DNA from: Nostoc sp. ATCC 43529
GTDB taxonomy: Bacteria > Cyanobacteriota > Cyanobacteriia > Cyanobacteriales > Nostocaceae
Length of the DNA stretch: 64,000 bases
Assembly: GCA_003326205.1 (NCBI GenBank)
Contig: LWTK01000001.1
Location: 186,001-250,000, forward strand
Reading direction: 5' to 3'
Shown: positions 36,244 to 44,537 of the stretch, one piece after another
Layout: each line of letters opens with the position of its first letter
Position numbering within the stretch: position 1 is the first letter of the stretch
Position numbers and translations under genes: made by a program
Notes under the pieces: model-generated
What the model was told of the DNA's origin: nothing
The model's database searches: none
Seen by the model: the letters and a program-made list of their open reading frames with translations, nothing else

Positions 36244-37956
36244 TTACCTTTTACCAGGAGTACGTCCCCCTTCATCGTTACTACCGCCATGAGGGCGTGA
36301 ATTACCAGGGTCACAACCCTCAGCACCATTACCAATACCTTGGTTACAATGGCGGCGTTCTCCGTTACGCTGTGTTGAAGTTTCAGTACGTTCCTCAACT
36401 GCAACTTCCTGCCGTTGTTGTCCAACAACGTACTCTGAGGAGATGTTTGCTACTTCTCCAGTACTATGCAGGGCTTGATATAAGAAAGCAGAGACTTCAG
36501 CCCTGGTTGCTACCTTTTCAGCATTCAGCAAATTTACATTGGGATAGTTGACAACTATACCGCGTTGTGTAAGTGCAGCGACAAGAGTGCGATATTCACG
36601 ACGAATATCAGTTGCATCGCTGTAAACAGATAAAATACTATCTGTGGAACTACTGCTTTGATAATTTAGTCCCCGTGCCAAAGCTACCAGAATGTCGATG
36701 CGAGAAAGGCTTTGAGTAGGGTTAAAATCTTTACCAATAACGGTGTTTAAAAAGCCCATTTGGTAAACTTCCCTGATGGGATTGTAAGCCCAGTGGTAAC
36801 TTGAGACATCCTTAAAAGCGATCGCTTGGCGAATTTTGCCCTTTGTAAAAGCTTTCTGCAGCATTGCCGCAAATTGGGCGCGGGTTACTGGTGCATCTGG
36901 GCGGAAACTACCATCCGGAAAACCTTCCAAAATTTCCATTGCTGCCAATTCGGCAATAAAATCTTTAGCCCAGTGTTGTGTGGAAACATCAGAAAATCCA
37001 ACTTGGAGGCTGCGAGATACCCCAACTTCCCGATAATTCATCAGCAATTGGCTGACATCATAGCTAGAATTCTCGCTCACTTCAGTCACCTGCACCAAAC
37101 TACCAGGAGTGGCTTGCAAAGCCTGTGCCAAGTCGGAACTAAAGACCCTAAAAGAGGACTGGCGCACTAAAGCGAATTCACCTTGGGTAAAAGATGCAGG
37201 ATAAACACTGGTTGTTTTTACTGCTGATAAACCTTCTACTTGGAACTGACTAGCTTGGAAGCTTTGAGAACTGCTGAGGAAACTAACTTTTTGATTGCTG
37301 ACTTGCGTGAAGTAGTCGTAACTGGTGGTACTTGCATCAATAGCGCCGTCTTGGTCAGCATCAATACCATAAACAGTGCGAATCACTTGATACTCTGTTG
37401 GTTTAGGCGACAAAATTAGATTAACTGCGGTGTTTGCCGATAAACATTCAAATTCGCTGTAGCCAATAAAGCGGTTTTGTAGATCGTATAATCGCACAAC
37501 AATGCGATCGCTAGCTTTTAACCCTTTAACAAATTTCGCTTTTTGCTTAATTTTGTATTTGTAATCACCCAAAAATCGCTCTTTTAAGAATTTCTTGTTC
37601 TGTTTACTCTTAACAGAAACACGGGCAATTACTTCTGACAAATTACCAGATGGTTCCCAAACTGCCAGACTAAAACCTGTTTTTTGTCCCTTGACTGAAA
37701 CATTATTAGTATTTACTTGAGTGCGGCTTTCTGTGGTTACAGTTTGTCTTTGGATAGTAGTAGTACTACTCCTTGTTTCTACTTCATTATCAGCTAAAAT
37801 TTGTTGCTCAGTAGAATTATCAGGTCTTTGGGCGACGATGGTAGAAAACCCTGAAGTTGCGTAAGCAGAAACTATTGGCGAAAATATTGCCAGAGAAGTT
37901 GCAGCAATAACAAATTTGCTCAAATGACCAAAGTTACTATGATTTGTCTTTTTCAT
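36244..37956 (-). CDS. S-layer homology (SLH) domain protein
   Basis: A 570-residue exported protein. The signal peptide spans about residues 1-42 (FVIAATSLAIFSPIVSAYA). Residues 60-330 are Ser/Thr/Gln-rich with beta-structure and a Ca-binding-like loop DADQDGAID near 205. Three SLH repeats follow at about 325-385 (FSDVSTQHWAKDFI, GFPDGSFRPDAPVTRAQFAA), 390-450 (FKDVSSYHWAYNPI) and 455-510. The C-terminal 60 residues are polar, Gly/Asn/Arg-rich. SLH domains bind cell-wall polymers, so this is probably a cell-envelope structural or porin-associated protein, although the large barrel typical of cyanobacterial SLH porins is not obvious. It converges with the VOC gene, with only 6 bp between stops. 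Confidence 0.85.
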   Translation of the reverse strand: MKKTNHSNFGHLSKFVIAATSLAIFSPIVSAYATSGFSTIVAQRPDNSTEQQILADNEVETRSSTTTIQRQTVTTESRTQVNTNNVSVKGQKTGFSLAVWEPSGNLSEVIARVSVKSKQNKKFLKERFLGDYKYKIKQKAKFVKGLKASDRIVVRLYDLQNRFIGYSEFECLSANTAVNLILSPKPTEYQVIRTVYGIDADQDGAIDASTTSYDYFTQVSNQKVSFLSSSQSFQASQFQVEGLSAVKTTSVYPASFTQGEFALVRQSSFRVFSSDLAQALQATPGSLVQVTEVSENSSYDVSQLLMNYREVGVSRSLQVGFSDVSTQHWAKDFIAELAAMEILEGFPDGSFRPDAPVTRAQFAAMLQKAFTKGKIRQAIAFKDVSSYHWAYNPIREVYQMGFLNTVIGKDFNPTQSLSRIDILVALARGLNYQSSSSTDSILSVYSDATDIRREYRTLVAALTQRGIVVNYPNVNLLNAEKVATRAEVSAFLYQALHSTGEVANISSEYVVGQQRQEVAVEERTETSTQRNGERRHCNQGIGNGAEGCDPGNSRPHGGSNDEGGRTPGKR

Positions 37957-38056
37957 CTCACACTACCATTCGTCTAAAAAGTAAAAGGGGTATTTGGTAT
38001 CCCTAACTTATTAATCCCTGGTAATAGATAAAACTAACATCTCAATTATTTATATA

Positions 38057-38243
38057 GGCAAGAGGCAAAAGGCAAGAGGCAAGAGACAAAAGCAAAAAAA
38101 GGGTTTTGAGTTTTACCTAGCTTTACAAAAATCAAATATTAGAATTCCTATTAATTGCGTAAAAAAAAATTCCGTACACTTCAATTTTCTATAACCCTAC
38201 CCTCTACCTGTTAACTATTGCCTTTTGCCTCTTGCCTCTTGCC
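38057..38243. repeat. Composite inverted heptamer element B
   Basis: The left arm (38057-38090) repeats GGCAAGA/GGCAAAA units. The right arm (38217-38243) repeats the complement TTGCCTC/TTGCCTT. A 125-bp AT-rich core without an ORF separates them. It fills most of the 365-bp gap between the SLH gene and the hydrolase gene. Confidence 0.75.
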
Positions 38244-38321
38244 CACAAATTCTATGGCGACATGCAAGATTTGACCCCAGAGAACATTACTATATTTAAG
38301 AGTAGTTTATAAATCTTTATA

Positions 38322-39215
38322 ATGACTGGAATTACACAGCAGCCAACAACAGCTACCACCATTAAAAAATTCTTTTGGACTTGGCAGGGCTATAAAATTC
38401 AGTATACCGTCATGGGTACGGGACGCCCTCTGGTATTGGTTCATGGCTTTGGTGCTTCCATTGGACACTGGCGGAAAAATATCCCCGTTTTAGCCAATGC
38501 TGGCTACCAAGTTTTTGCTTTGGATCTTTTGGGTTTTGGTGGTTCCGATAAAGCGCCCATTGATTACAGCGTCCAAGTGTGGGTGGAACTGCTAAAAGAT
38601 TTTTGCACAGCACACATCCAGGAACCAGCTGTTTTTATTGGCAACTCCATCGGCGCACTTTTGAGTTTGATAGTACTAGTAGAACATCCAGAAATTGCTG
38701 CTGGCGGTGTTTTAATTAACTCTGCGGGTGGTTTGAGTCATCGCCCCCACGAATTGAACCCGCCGCTAAGGATTGTAATGGCAGCTTTTAATCGGGTTGT
38801 ACGATCGCCAATTACAGGCAACTTTGTTTACAATCGCATCCGCCAAAAAGCCCAGATTCGCCGGACTCTATACCAAGTTTACCGCGATCGCCAAGCTGTC
38901 ACCGATGAATTAGTCGATCTACTTTATACTCCCTCTTGCGATCCAGGAGCGCAACAAGTTTTCGCCTCGATTCTTACTGCGCCTCCCGGTCCCAGTCCAG
39001 AGGAACTTTTGCCTAAAGTAGAACGTCCTCTATTGGTGATTTGGGGTGCTGACGATCCCTGGACACCAATTACTGGGGCAAAGATTTACGAAAAGGCACG
39101 TGAGAATGGCAAAGACATCAAAATAGTTCCCATTCCCAATGCCGGTCATTGTCCCCACGATGAAGTTCCAGATGTTGTTAATGCCCAGATTGCCCAATGG
39201 TTAGGGCAAATTTGA
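38322..39215 (+). CDS. Alpha/beta-fold hydrolase
   Basis: A 297-residue hydrolase of the epoxide-hydrolase/haloperoxidase-like group. LVLVHGFGASIGHWRKN near residue 36 is the oxyanion-hole region, FIGNSIGALLSL near 105 the nucleophile elbow with the catalytic Ser, VIWGADDPWTP near 243 the acid, and IPNAGHCPHDE near 275 the His. The triad is complete. It is probably an esterase or lipase acting on small or lipid substrates; some cyanobacterial and plant relatives are pheophytinase-like, but this cannot be decided here. ATG at 38322. Confidence 0.87.
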   Translation: MTGITQQPTTATTIKKFFWTWQGYKIQYTVMGTGRPLVLVHGFGASIGHWRKNIPVLANAGYQVFALDLLGFGGSDKAPIDYSVQVWVELLKDFCTAHIQEPAVFIGNSIGALLSLIVLVEHPEIAAGGVLINSAGGLSHRPHELNPPLRIVMAAFNRVVRSPITGNFVYNRIRQKAQIRRTLYQVYRDRQAVTDELVDLLYTPSCDPGAQQVFASILTAPPGPSPEELLPKVERPLLVIWGADDPWTPITGAKIYEKARENGKDIKIVPIPNAGHCPHDEVPDVVNAQIAQWLGQI

Positions 39216-39376
39216 CAATTTGGCGCATAGACCAGCCACTACCCAACTTTGCCAAAGTTGAAGTAGCTGGCATTATCAAAACAAGGGCATTAGTTTGTGT
39301 TTATGCGCTTTCGGGCGAGTAGAGTAGAAATTCGGTTAACAATCTGGGTGAGTCGCTCTTAATTTTGAATTGCACC

Positions 39377-39409
39377 TTGACAAAATCAAACTCATGTGGT
39401 GGGTATAAT
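39377..39409 (+). promoter_or_regulatory. Promoter-like boxes overlapping the kinase start
   Basis: A perfect TTGACA (39377-39382) and a perfect TATAAT (39404-39409) are present, but 21 bp apart, longer than the usual 16-19. The TATAAT overlaps the ATG at 39408-39410. If it is a real -10 box, transcription would begin downstream of that ATG and translation would need a later start, for example GTG 39420. Confidence 0.35.
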
Positions 39410-40463
39410 GGAGCTTGATGTGTGTAATGGACATAAAGGGGTAATTCCCTTGAGTCACCATCCAGATTTTTCACAACAAGGTTATCAAGTCATTAGCCAA
39501 TTAGGACGCAACACAGAAGGAGGACGCGTTACTTACCTAGCTAATGTCCTCAATTGCGATCGCCAAGTAGTAATTAAAGAATTTCGTTTCGCTAGTGCGA
39601 TCGCTGATTGGTCGGGTGTGAAAGCCTATGAACGCGAAATTGAAATATTACAACAACTGAACCATTCCCGCATTCCTCGCTATATAGATTCGTTTGAAAT
39701 GCCAGGGTTTTTTTATATGGTTCAAGAATATAAAAATGCCCCATCCTTAGGTTCAAAACGCAGCTTTTATCCCGAACAAATTAAGCAAATTGCTATATCA
39801 ATATTAGAAATTTTGGTTTATTTACAAAAGCAAGTTCCGCCAATTATTCATCGGGATATTAAACCAGAGAATATTTTGATTGACGAGCAACTAAATGCTT
39901 ACTTAGTTGATTTTGGTTTGGCTAAGATACAAAATACAAAAATAGCTCTTAGCAGCTTCGTCACAGGAACTCCAGGCTTCATGCCACCAGAGGAACAATT
40001 TGGTTATCCTCTCACAGAAGCGTCAGACTTATATAGTTTGGGAGCAACGTTAATTTGCTTACTTAGTAATACCCGTTCTGTTGATATTAGTAAGTTAATT
40101 AATGATAATTATCGCTTGAATTTCCAGAAATTAGTTCCTCAAATCAGCCCGCGTTTTGAGTCGTGGTTAATGAAAATGGTGCAACGCGATCGCAAACGCC
40201 GCTATGCCAATGCGACTGTTGCTTTGGAAGCACTCAAGCCAATTGAGGTTGTTGGTAGTGGCACTGGGATAGAAAATTTAATCAGGACAATTAAACCTTT
40301 AAAACGAGTTACTGTATTGGGAATAGTTACTGTAATGACGTTGGCTGCTTTGGCAGCAACTTTGATGAGTTGTCAACCTGGTATTACAGTCAGGCAATTG
40401 TTAGAAAGTAAAGAATGTCAGAATTTGGATTTAAACGGAAGCTGTCAAGAAAAAACTGAATAG
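39408..40463 (+). CDS. Serine/threonine protein kinase with a C-terminal membrane anchor
   Basis: About 351 residues. The kinase domain spans about 20-280: a Gly-poor P-loop ([17 protein letters not shown]), VVIKEF with the catalytic Lys, [12 protein letters not shown] (catalytic loop), DFGLAK (Mg-binding DFG) and [13 protein letters not shown] (activation segment). A hydrophobic helix near 305-327 ([20 protein letters not shown]) anchors it in the membrane, followed by a short periplasmic tail. This is the Hanks-type (PknB-like) family used in cyanobacterial signalling; targets are unknown. ATG 39408 or GTG 39396/39399 could be the start. The stop TAG falls at the first unit of a GGGAATA repeat array. 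Confidence 0.87.
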   Translation: MELDVCNGHKGVIPLSHHPDFSQQGYQVISQLGRNTEGGRVTYLANVLNCDRQVVIKEFRFASAIADWSGVKAYEREIEILQQLNHSRIPRYIDSFEMPGFFYMVQEYKNAPSLGSKRSFYPEQIKQIAISILEILVYLQKQVPPIIHRDIKPENILIDEQLNAYLVDFGLAKIQNTKIALSSFVTGTPGFMPPEEQFGYPLTEASDLYSLGATLICLLSNTRSVDISKLINDNYRLNFQKLVPQISPRFESWLMKMVQRDRKRRYANATVALEALKPIEVVGSGTGIENLIRTIKPLKRVTVLGIVTVMTLAALAATLMSCQPGITVRQLLESKECQNLDLNGSCQEKTE

Positions 40464-40606
40464 GGAATAGGGAATAGGCAATAGGCAATAGGCAATAGGG
40501 AATAGGCAATAGGCAATAGGGAATAGGCAATAGGCAATAGGCAATAGATTTTTTCACGAATCACTGAGGATTGCTATATCAATACTCCCTATTCCCCACT
40601 GCCTCT
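40459..40606. repeat. Composite inverted heptamer element C
   Basis: 40459-40548 is a tandem array of GGGAATA/GGCAATA units. A short core follows. 40584-40606 has complementary ACTCCCTATTCCCCACTGCC words. It fills the gap between the convergent kinase and leuD genes. Confidence 0.8.
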
Positions 40607-40626
40607 ATTTCATCAGAGATTTAATG

Positions 40627-41235
40627 CTAACTTGCAGCTAAATTTCCCCAACCGACGTAGGGCAATTTTGCCGCCGTTACCCGAACTTGTTCTGCGTTAG
40701 CCACTAACTGACCGCAAGCATCCCAAGTACCAGAAATGAAGGTACTTCTTGTACCTTCACCAATGAAAACTGGGACAGTGCGATCGCCAATTTCTACTTG
40801 CAAAGTTTCCAAATTCACTGTTACATTTGCTTGGGGATTGACGGCTACTAATTCTTGCAATTGTTTGACATTAGCAGCATCGGCTGTTACGCAAGGTATT
40901 CCCATTGCCACACAGTTACCGAAAAAGATTTCGGCAAAACTTTCACCAATTAATGCTTGAATTCCCCATTTAGCGATCGCTTGGGGTGCGTGTTCCCGTG
41001 ATGAACCACAGCCAAAATTTCTATTAACTATTAAGATATTTGCCCCTTGGTATTGGGGTTGGTCAAAGGGATGTTCGCCATTTAATGCTTTGCGGTCATC
41101 GATAAACGCGCCTTCGCCTAACCCATCAAAGGTAACGGCTTTCAAATAACGGGCGGGAATAATGCGATCGGTATCTATATCATTGCCCACTAAAGGTATA
41201 CCGCGTCCTGAAACTGTCTTAACTTCACTCACCAT
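40627..41235 (-). CDS. leuD: 3-isopropylmalate dehydratase small subunit
   Basis: A 202-residue aconitase-fold swivel subunit. With LeuC it isomerises 2-isopropylmalate to 3-isopropylmalate in leucine biosynthesis. It shows [20 protein letters not shown] near the start, [18 protein letters not shown] near residue 73 with substrate-binding Ser-Ser-Arg, and [14 protein letters not shown]. Length is normal. It lies downstream of leuC on the same strand; the 113-bp gap is filled with two kinds of heptamer repeat. ATG at 41235. Confidence 0.95.
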   Translation of the reverse strand: MVSEVKTVSGRGIPLVGNDIDTDRIIPARYLKAVTFDGLGEGAFIDDRKALNGEHPFDQPQYQGANILIVNRNFGCGSSREHAPQAIAKWGIQALIGESFAEIFFGNCVAMGIPCVTADAANVKQLQELVAVNPQANVTVNLETLQVEIGDRTVPVFIGEGTRSTFISGTWDACGQLVANAEQVRVTAAKLPYVGWGNLAAS

Positions 41236-41238
41236 ATT

Positions 41239-41343
41239 AGGGATTGGGGATTGGGGATTGGAGACTGGGGATTGGGGAGGTGGAGGAGATGAGGGAGAAA
41301 ACTAATGACAAATGACAAATGACTAATGACAAATGACTAATGC
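41239..41343. repeat. Two heptamer arrays between leuC and leuD
   Basis: 41239-41279 repeats GGGATTG-type units, and 41301-41343 repeats TGACAAA/TGACTAA units. They occupy nearly the entire leuC-leuD spacer. Confidence 0.85.
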
Positions 41344-41348
41344 CAAAA

Positions 41349-42752
41349 TTACAACAACTCACGCACGTCAGATACTTCGCCTTTAATGGCAGCAGTAGCC
41401 ACCATCGCCGGACTCATTAATAATGTGCGACCAGAGGAGGAACCTTGCCTGCCTTTAAAGTTGCGGTTAGAAGAGGAGGCACTAATTTGTCTTCCCTGTA
41501 ATTTGTCAGGATTCATCGCCAGACACATGGAACATCCAGGTTCGCGCCATTCAAATCCAGCTTCCTGGAAGATTTTGTCTAGTCCTTCAGCTTCCGCTTC
41601 TTGCTTCACTCGTTCAGAACCAGGGACGACAAAAGCTTTAACTCCCTCGGCAACATGGCGACCTTGGGCAATTTTGGCGGCTTCCCGCAAATCGCTAATT
41701 CTGCCATTAGTGCAACTGCCAATGAAGCAGACATCAATTTTCGTGCCTTTGATGGCTTGCCCTGGGTATAAATCCATGTAGCGATAAGCTTCTTCGGCAA
41801 CAAAGCGGTCTTCTTCTGGCAATTCTTCTGGCTGAGGAACAAACTGGTTTACACCGATGCCTTGACCGGGGGTAATTCCCCAGGTAACGGTGGGAGGAAT
41901 TTCGGCAGCGTCGAAGACTACCACATCGTCATACTCAGCATCAGCATCACTTTTGATGGATTCCCACCAAGCCACTGCTGTGTCCCAATCTGCACCTTTG
42001 GGGGCAAAATCTCTGCCATTGAGGTAATCGTAGGTCACTCGATCCGGATTGACGTAACCGCATCTGGCACCGCCTTCGATCGCCATATTGCAGACTGTCA
42101 TCCTCTCTTCCATGTTCATTTGTTCAAAGGTGATGCCTGCAAATTCGTAGGCATAGCCCACGCCACCTTTAACGCCAAGGGTGCGGATGATATGTAAAAT
42201 TACATCTTTGGCGTAAACACCGGGGTTAAGAGTGCCGTTAACTTCAATTTTGCGGACTTTCAGTTTGGATAGTGCGAGGGTTTGGGAAGCTAGAACATCC
42301 CTGACTTGGCTAGTACCAATCCCAAATGCGATCGCCCCAAATGCACCATGACTTGATGTGTGGCTATCTCCACAAGCGATCGTCATTCCCGGTTGGGTCA
42401 GTCCTTGTTCGGGTGCAATGACATGAACTATCCCCTGACTGCCTGAACCAATATTGTAAAAAGTTATGTTATTTTCTTGACAATTCTGTTCCAGCGCCTC
42501 GATCATCTCCTCTGCCAAGGGATCGACGAAAGGACGTGCCTGATTTTCTGTAGGCACAATATGGTCTACCGTGGCGACAGTACGCTCAGGAAACAGAACT
42601 TTTAAATTTCTCTCACGTAACATAGCAAAGGCTTGGGGACTAGTGACTTCGTGAACTAGATGAAGCCCAATAAATAGTTGCGTCAGCCCTGAGGGAAGTG
42701 TACCAACGGTATGTAAGTCCCAAACTTTATCGAATAAAGTACCTTTGCTCAT
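41349..42752 (-). CDS. leuC: 3-isopropylmalate dehydratase large subunit
   Basis: A 467-residue [4Fe-4S] enzyme subunit of leucine biosynthesis. The cluster ligands are Cys in [13 protein letters not shown] near residue 344 and the pair in [15 protein letters not shown] near 405. [32 protein letters not shown] near 130 and GATMGGA-like positions fit the family. Length is normal. ATG at 42752. Cotranscription with leuD is likely in spite of the repeats between them. Confidence 0.96.
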   Translation of the reverse strand: MSKGTLFDKVWDLHTVGTLPSGLTQLFIGLHLVHEVTSPQAFAMLRERNLKVLFPERTVATVDHIVPTENQARPFVDPLAEEMIEALEQNCQENNITFYNIGSGSQGIVHVIAPEQGLTQPGMTIACGDSHTSSHGAFGAIAFGIGTSQVRDVLASQTLALSKLKVRKIEVNGTLNPGVYAKDVILHIIRTLGVKGGVGYAYEFAGITFEQMNMEERMTVCNMAIEGGARCGYVNPDRVTYDYLNGRDFAPKGADWDTAVAWWESIKSDADAEYDDVVVFDAAEIPPTVTWGITPGQGIGVNQFVPQPEELPEEDRFVAEEAYRYMDLYPGQAIKGTKIDVCFIGSCTNGRISDLREAAKIAQGRHVAEGVKAFVVPGSERVKQEAEAEGLDKIFQEAGFEWREPGCSMCLAMNPDKLQGRQISASSSNRNFKGRQGSSSGRTLLMSPAMVATAAIKGEVSDVRELL

Positions 42753-42834
42753 ACGTCAATCGGTGTTTAATGAGTCAGAGTTTTCATAGTATCAAAAAAA
42801 AGTCTGACTTTTTCTATACGATTTATTGATTAAA

Positions 42835-43193
42835 GGGCATGGGGCATTGGGCATGGGGCATTGGGCATTGGGTAGGGAAAGATGAGCAACTTTGAACGTC
42901 TGAGATTCGGCGTTGAATATCTGAGGTTTGCTGTTGAATATCTGAGGTTCGGCGTTGAATATCTGAGGTTCGTCGCTGAATATCTGAGGTTCGTCGCTGA
43001 ATATCTGAGGTTCGCTGTTGAATATCTGAGATTCGTCGCTGAATATCTAAGGTTCGCCGTTGAATATCTAAGGTTCGTCGTTGAATATCTGAGGTTCGCC
43101 GTTGAATATCCGAGGTTCGTGGTTGAATATCTGAGCTTTAAACTTCTAGTTTTAACAGTCCTTCATCTTCCCATGCCCGATGCCCCATGCCCT
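42835..43193. repeat. Composite element D: 21-bp tandem array between inverted heptamer arms
   Basis: The left arm 42835-42875 is a GGGCATG/GGGCATT array, and the right arm 43170-43193 is its complement (CCATGCCCGATGCCCCATGC). Between them, from 42913 to about 43143, the unit TTGAATATCTGAGGTTCGNNG is repeated about 11 times with an exact 21-bp period and few substitutions. The array is open on the plus strand (42882-43196, ATG at 42882) and would encode a heptapeptide repeat EYLRF-x-V. Variation is concentrated at unit ends. I treat this as a repeat element rather than a proven gene. Confidence 0.85.
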
Positions 43194-43224
43194 TAGTTAT
43201 TTGATGAAGATCCACAGGTTTTGG

Positions 43225-43491
43225 CTATGTCAGGGGATTATTGGCATTACCACCTTGCCTCAATAGATATTCCCAAATCCGCCGAATCTCTTCTTGGAAT
43301 GTTTGGCGATCGCGTTCAGCTTGTTCTCTATTTTGTTGAGTTAATTCGATGTTATGCAGTGCGATTTCTCGTAAGTAATTCACATCTTGAGTTAATTGAG
43401 CGATCGCCGTAGTATTCGCTTGCTGCTGCGTCGCTACAACAGCTAAAACAGCTTCTATCCTGTCTAATCTGTCTGGTTGATTTTGGGTCAT
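43225..43491 (-). CDS. Small coiled-coil protein
   Basis: An 88-residue protein starting at ATG 43491 (MTQNQPDRLDRIEAVL). It is almost wholly helical and Gln/Glu/Arg-rich, with heptad-like hydrophobics (ALHNIELTQQNREQAERDRQ) and a hydrophobic end, IRRIWEYLLRQG. Similar small proteins are common next to repeat-rich or mobile regions in Nostoc; the function is unknown. The codons upstream of 43491 are not expected to be used. Confidence 0.6.
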   Translation of the reverse strand: MTQNQPDRLDRIEAVLAVVATQQQANTTAIAQLTQDVNYLREIALHNIELTQQNREQAERDRQTFQEEIRRIWEYLLRQGGNANNPLT

Positions 43492-43592
43492 AAAAATTCT
43501 TTTTTTGGAAGTGTGGGCGATCGCAAACCCCGATCCCAAATGCGATCGCTCTAAATCTCGGTAAGTTGTACCACTACACTATGCTTCCAATC

Positions 43593-43620
43593 AAAAAGCC
43601 GCCCTGTAAGGCGGCTTTTT
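43593..43620 (-). terminator. Intrinsic terminator of tRNA-Val
   Basis: AAAAAGCCGCC, loop, GGCGGCTTTTT. The GC-rich stem with T-tracts on both strands starts 6 nt beyond the tRNA 3' end on the minus strand. Confidence 0.85.
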
Positions 43621-43625
43621 GTGTA

Positions 43626-43698
<73 letters not shown>

Positions 43699-43899
43699 TT
43701 GTGTCTCACGATTATATAATATAGCAAAAGATTTTCCATTGCGCTAGTGTTTTTGGAAAAATATTTTTTTTAAGGCTTACGGCAAGCATCAAAGAATCAC
43801 AGAAAGAGGAAACCCACCCCTTCAAGGGATGGGAGGATATCAAAAAAGGACTGTTAACCGTCAACGTGAATCCCATGCCCTTTTAGAAGTGAGATTACC

Positions 43900-44520
43900 T
43901 CAATTCCTTCCTTGCCAGCGCTGAATTGGGATACAGTCAATATCTAATTGATCTAAAGCACGGGCAACTACAAAATCAACTAAATCCTCGATGGTTTGAG
44001 GATTGTGATACCAAGCGGGAATGGCAGGGACAATTCTCACCCCAACTTCTGCTAAGGAAGTTAAGTTACGCAGATGAATCAAGCTAAAAGGGGTTTCACG
44101 CGGTACAAGCACCAATTTCCGACCTTCTTTGAGTTGAACATCAGCTGCGCGTTCTAGTAAATCGGAACTCAAGCCAACTGCTAGCTTTGCCACTGTACTC
44201 ATGCTGCATGGAATAATTATCATCCCCAGAGTAGCAAAGGAACCGCTGGCAATTCCAGCACCAACATCACCCCAAGGATGACAGCGTAGCTTACCAGAAA
44301 GTGGGACTCCTGCTTGCTCTCGCCAAAATTGTTCTTGCGCTGTTGGTTCTGGTGGCATCCGAATTTCCTGTTCTGACTGCCAAACCATGTAAGTTGATCT
44401 AGAGGCAACCAGTTCAATACTATATTCTGCTTCCAACAGAAATTTGATAGCGCGAACGGCGTAAATCAGACCAGATGCGCCCGATACGCCTAAAATCAGT
44501 GGCTTAGTTTTATTCGACAC
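43900..44520 (-). CDS. ubiX: Flavin prenyltransferase UbiX
   Basis: A 206-residue Rossmann-like flavoprotein that makes prenylated FMN, the cofactor of UbiD-type decarboxylases. Typical segments are LGVSGASGLIYAVRAIKFLL (FMN binding) at the N terminus, IIPCSMSTVAKLAVGLSSDL near residue 100, and LVLVPRETPFSLIHLRNLTSL near 136. Length is normal. The start is GTG 44520, supported by AGGA a few bases upstream; an ATG two bases earlier is out of frame. It follows the RNase R-like gene by 17 bp and is likely cotranscribed with it. Confidence 0.93.
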   Translation of the reverse strand: MSNKTKPLILGVSGASGLIYAVRAIKFLLEAEYSIELVASRSTYMVWQSEQEIRMPPEPTAQEQFWREQAGVPLSGKLRCHPWGDVGAGIASGSFATLGMIIIPCSMSTVAKLAVGLSSDLLERAADVQLKEGRKLVLVPRETPFSLIHLRNLTSLAEVGVRIVPAIPAWYHNPQTIEDLVDFVVARALDQLDIDCIPIQRWQGRN

Positions 44521-44537
44521 ATAAATCCTAAATGTAT

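Noticed and set aside
42913..43143. 21-bp array considered as CRISPR
   Set aside because: Units are head-to-tail with no spacers and there are no cas genes; it is a tandem repeat.
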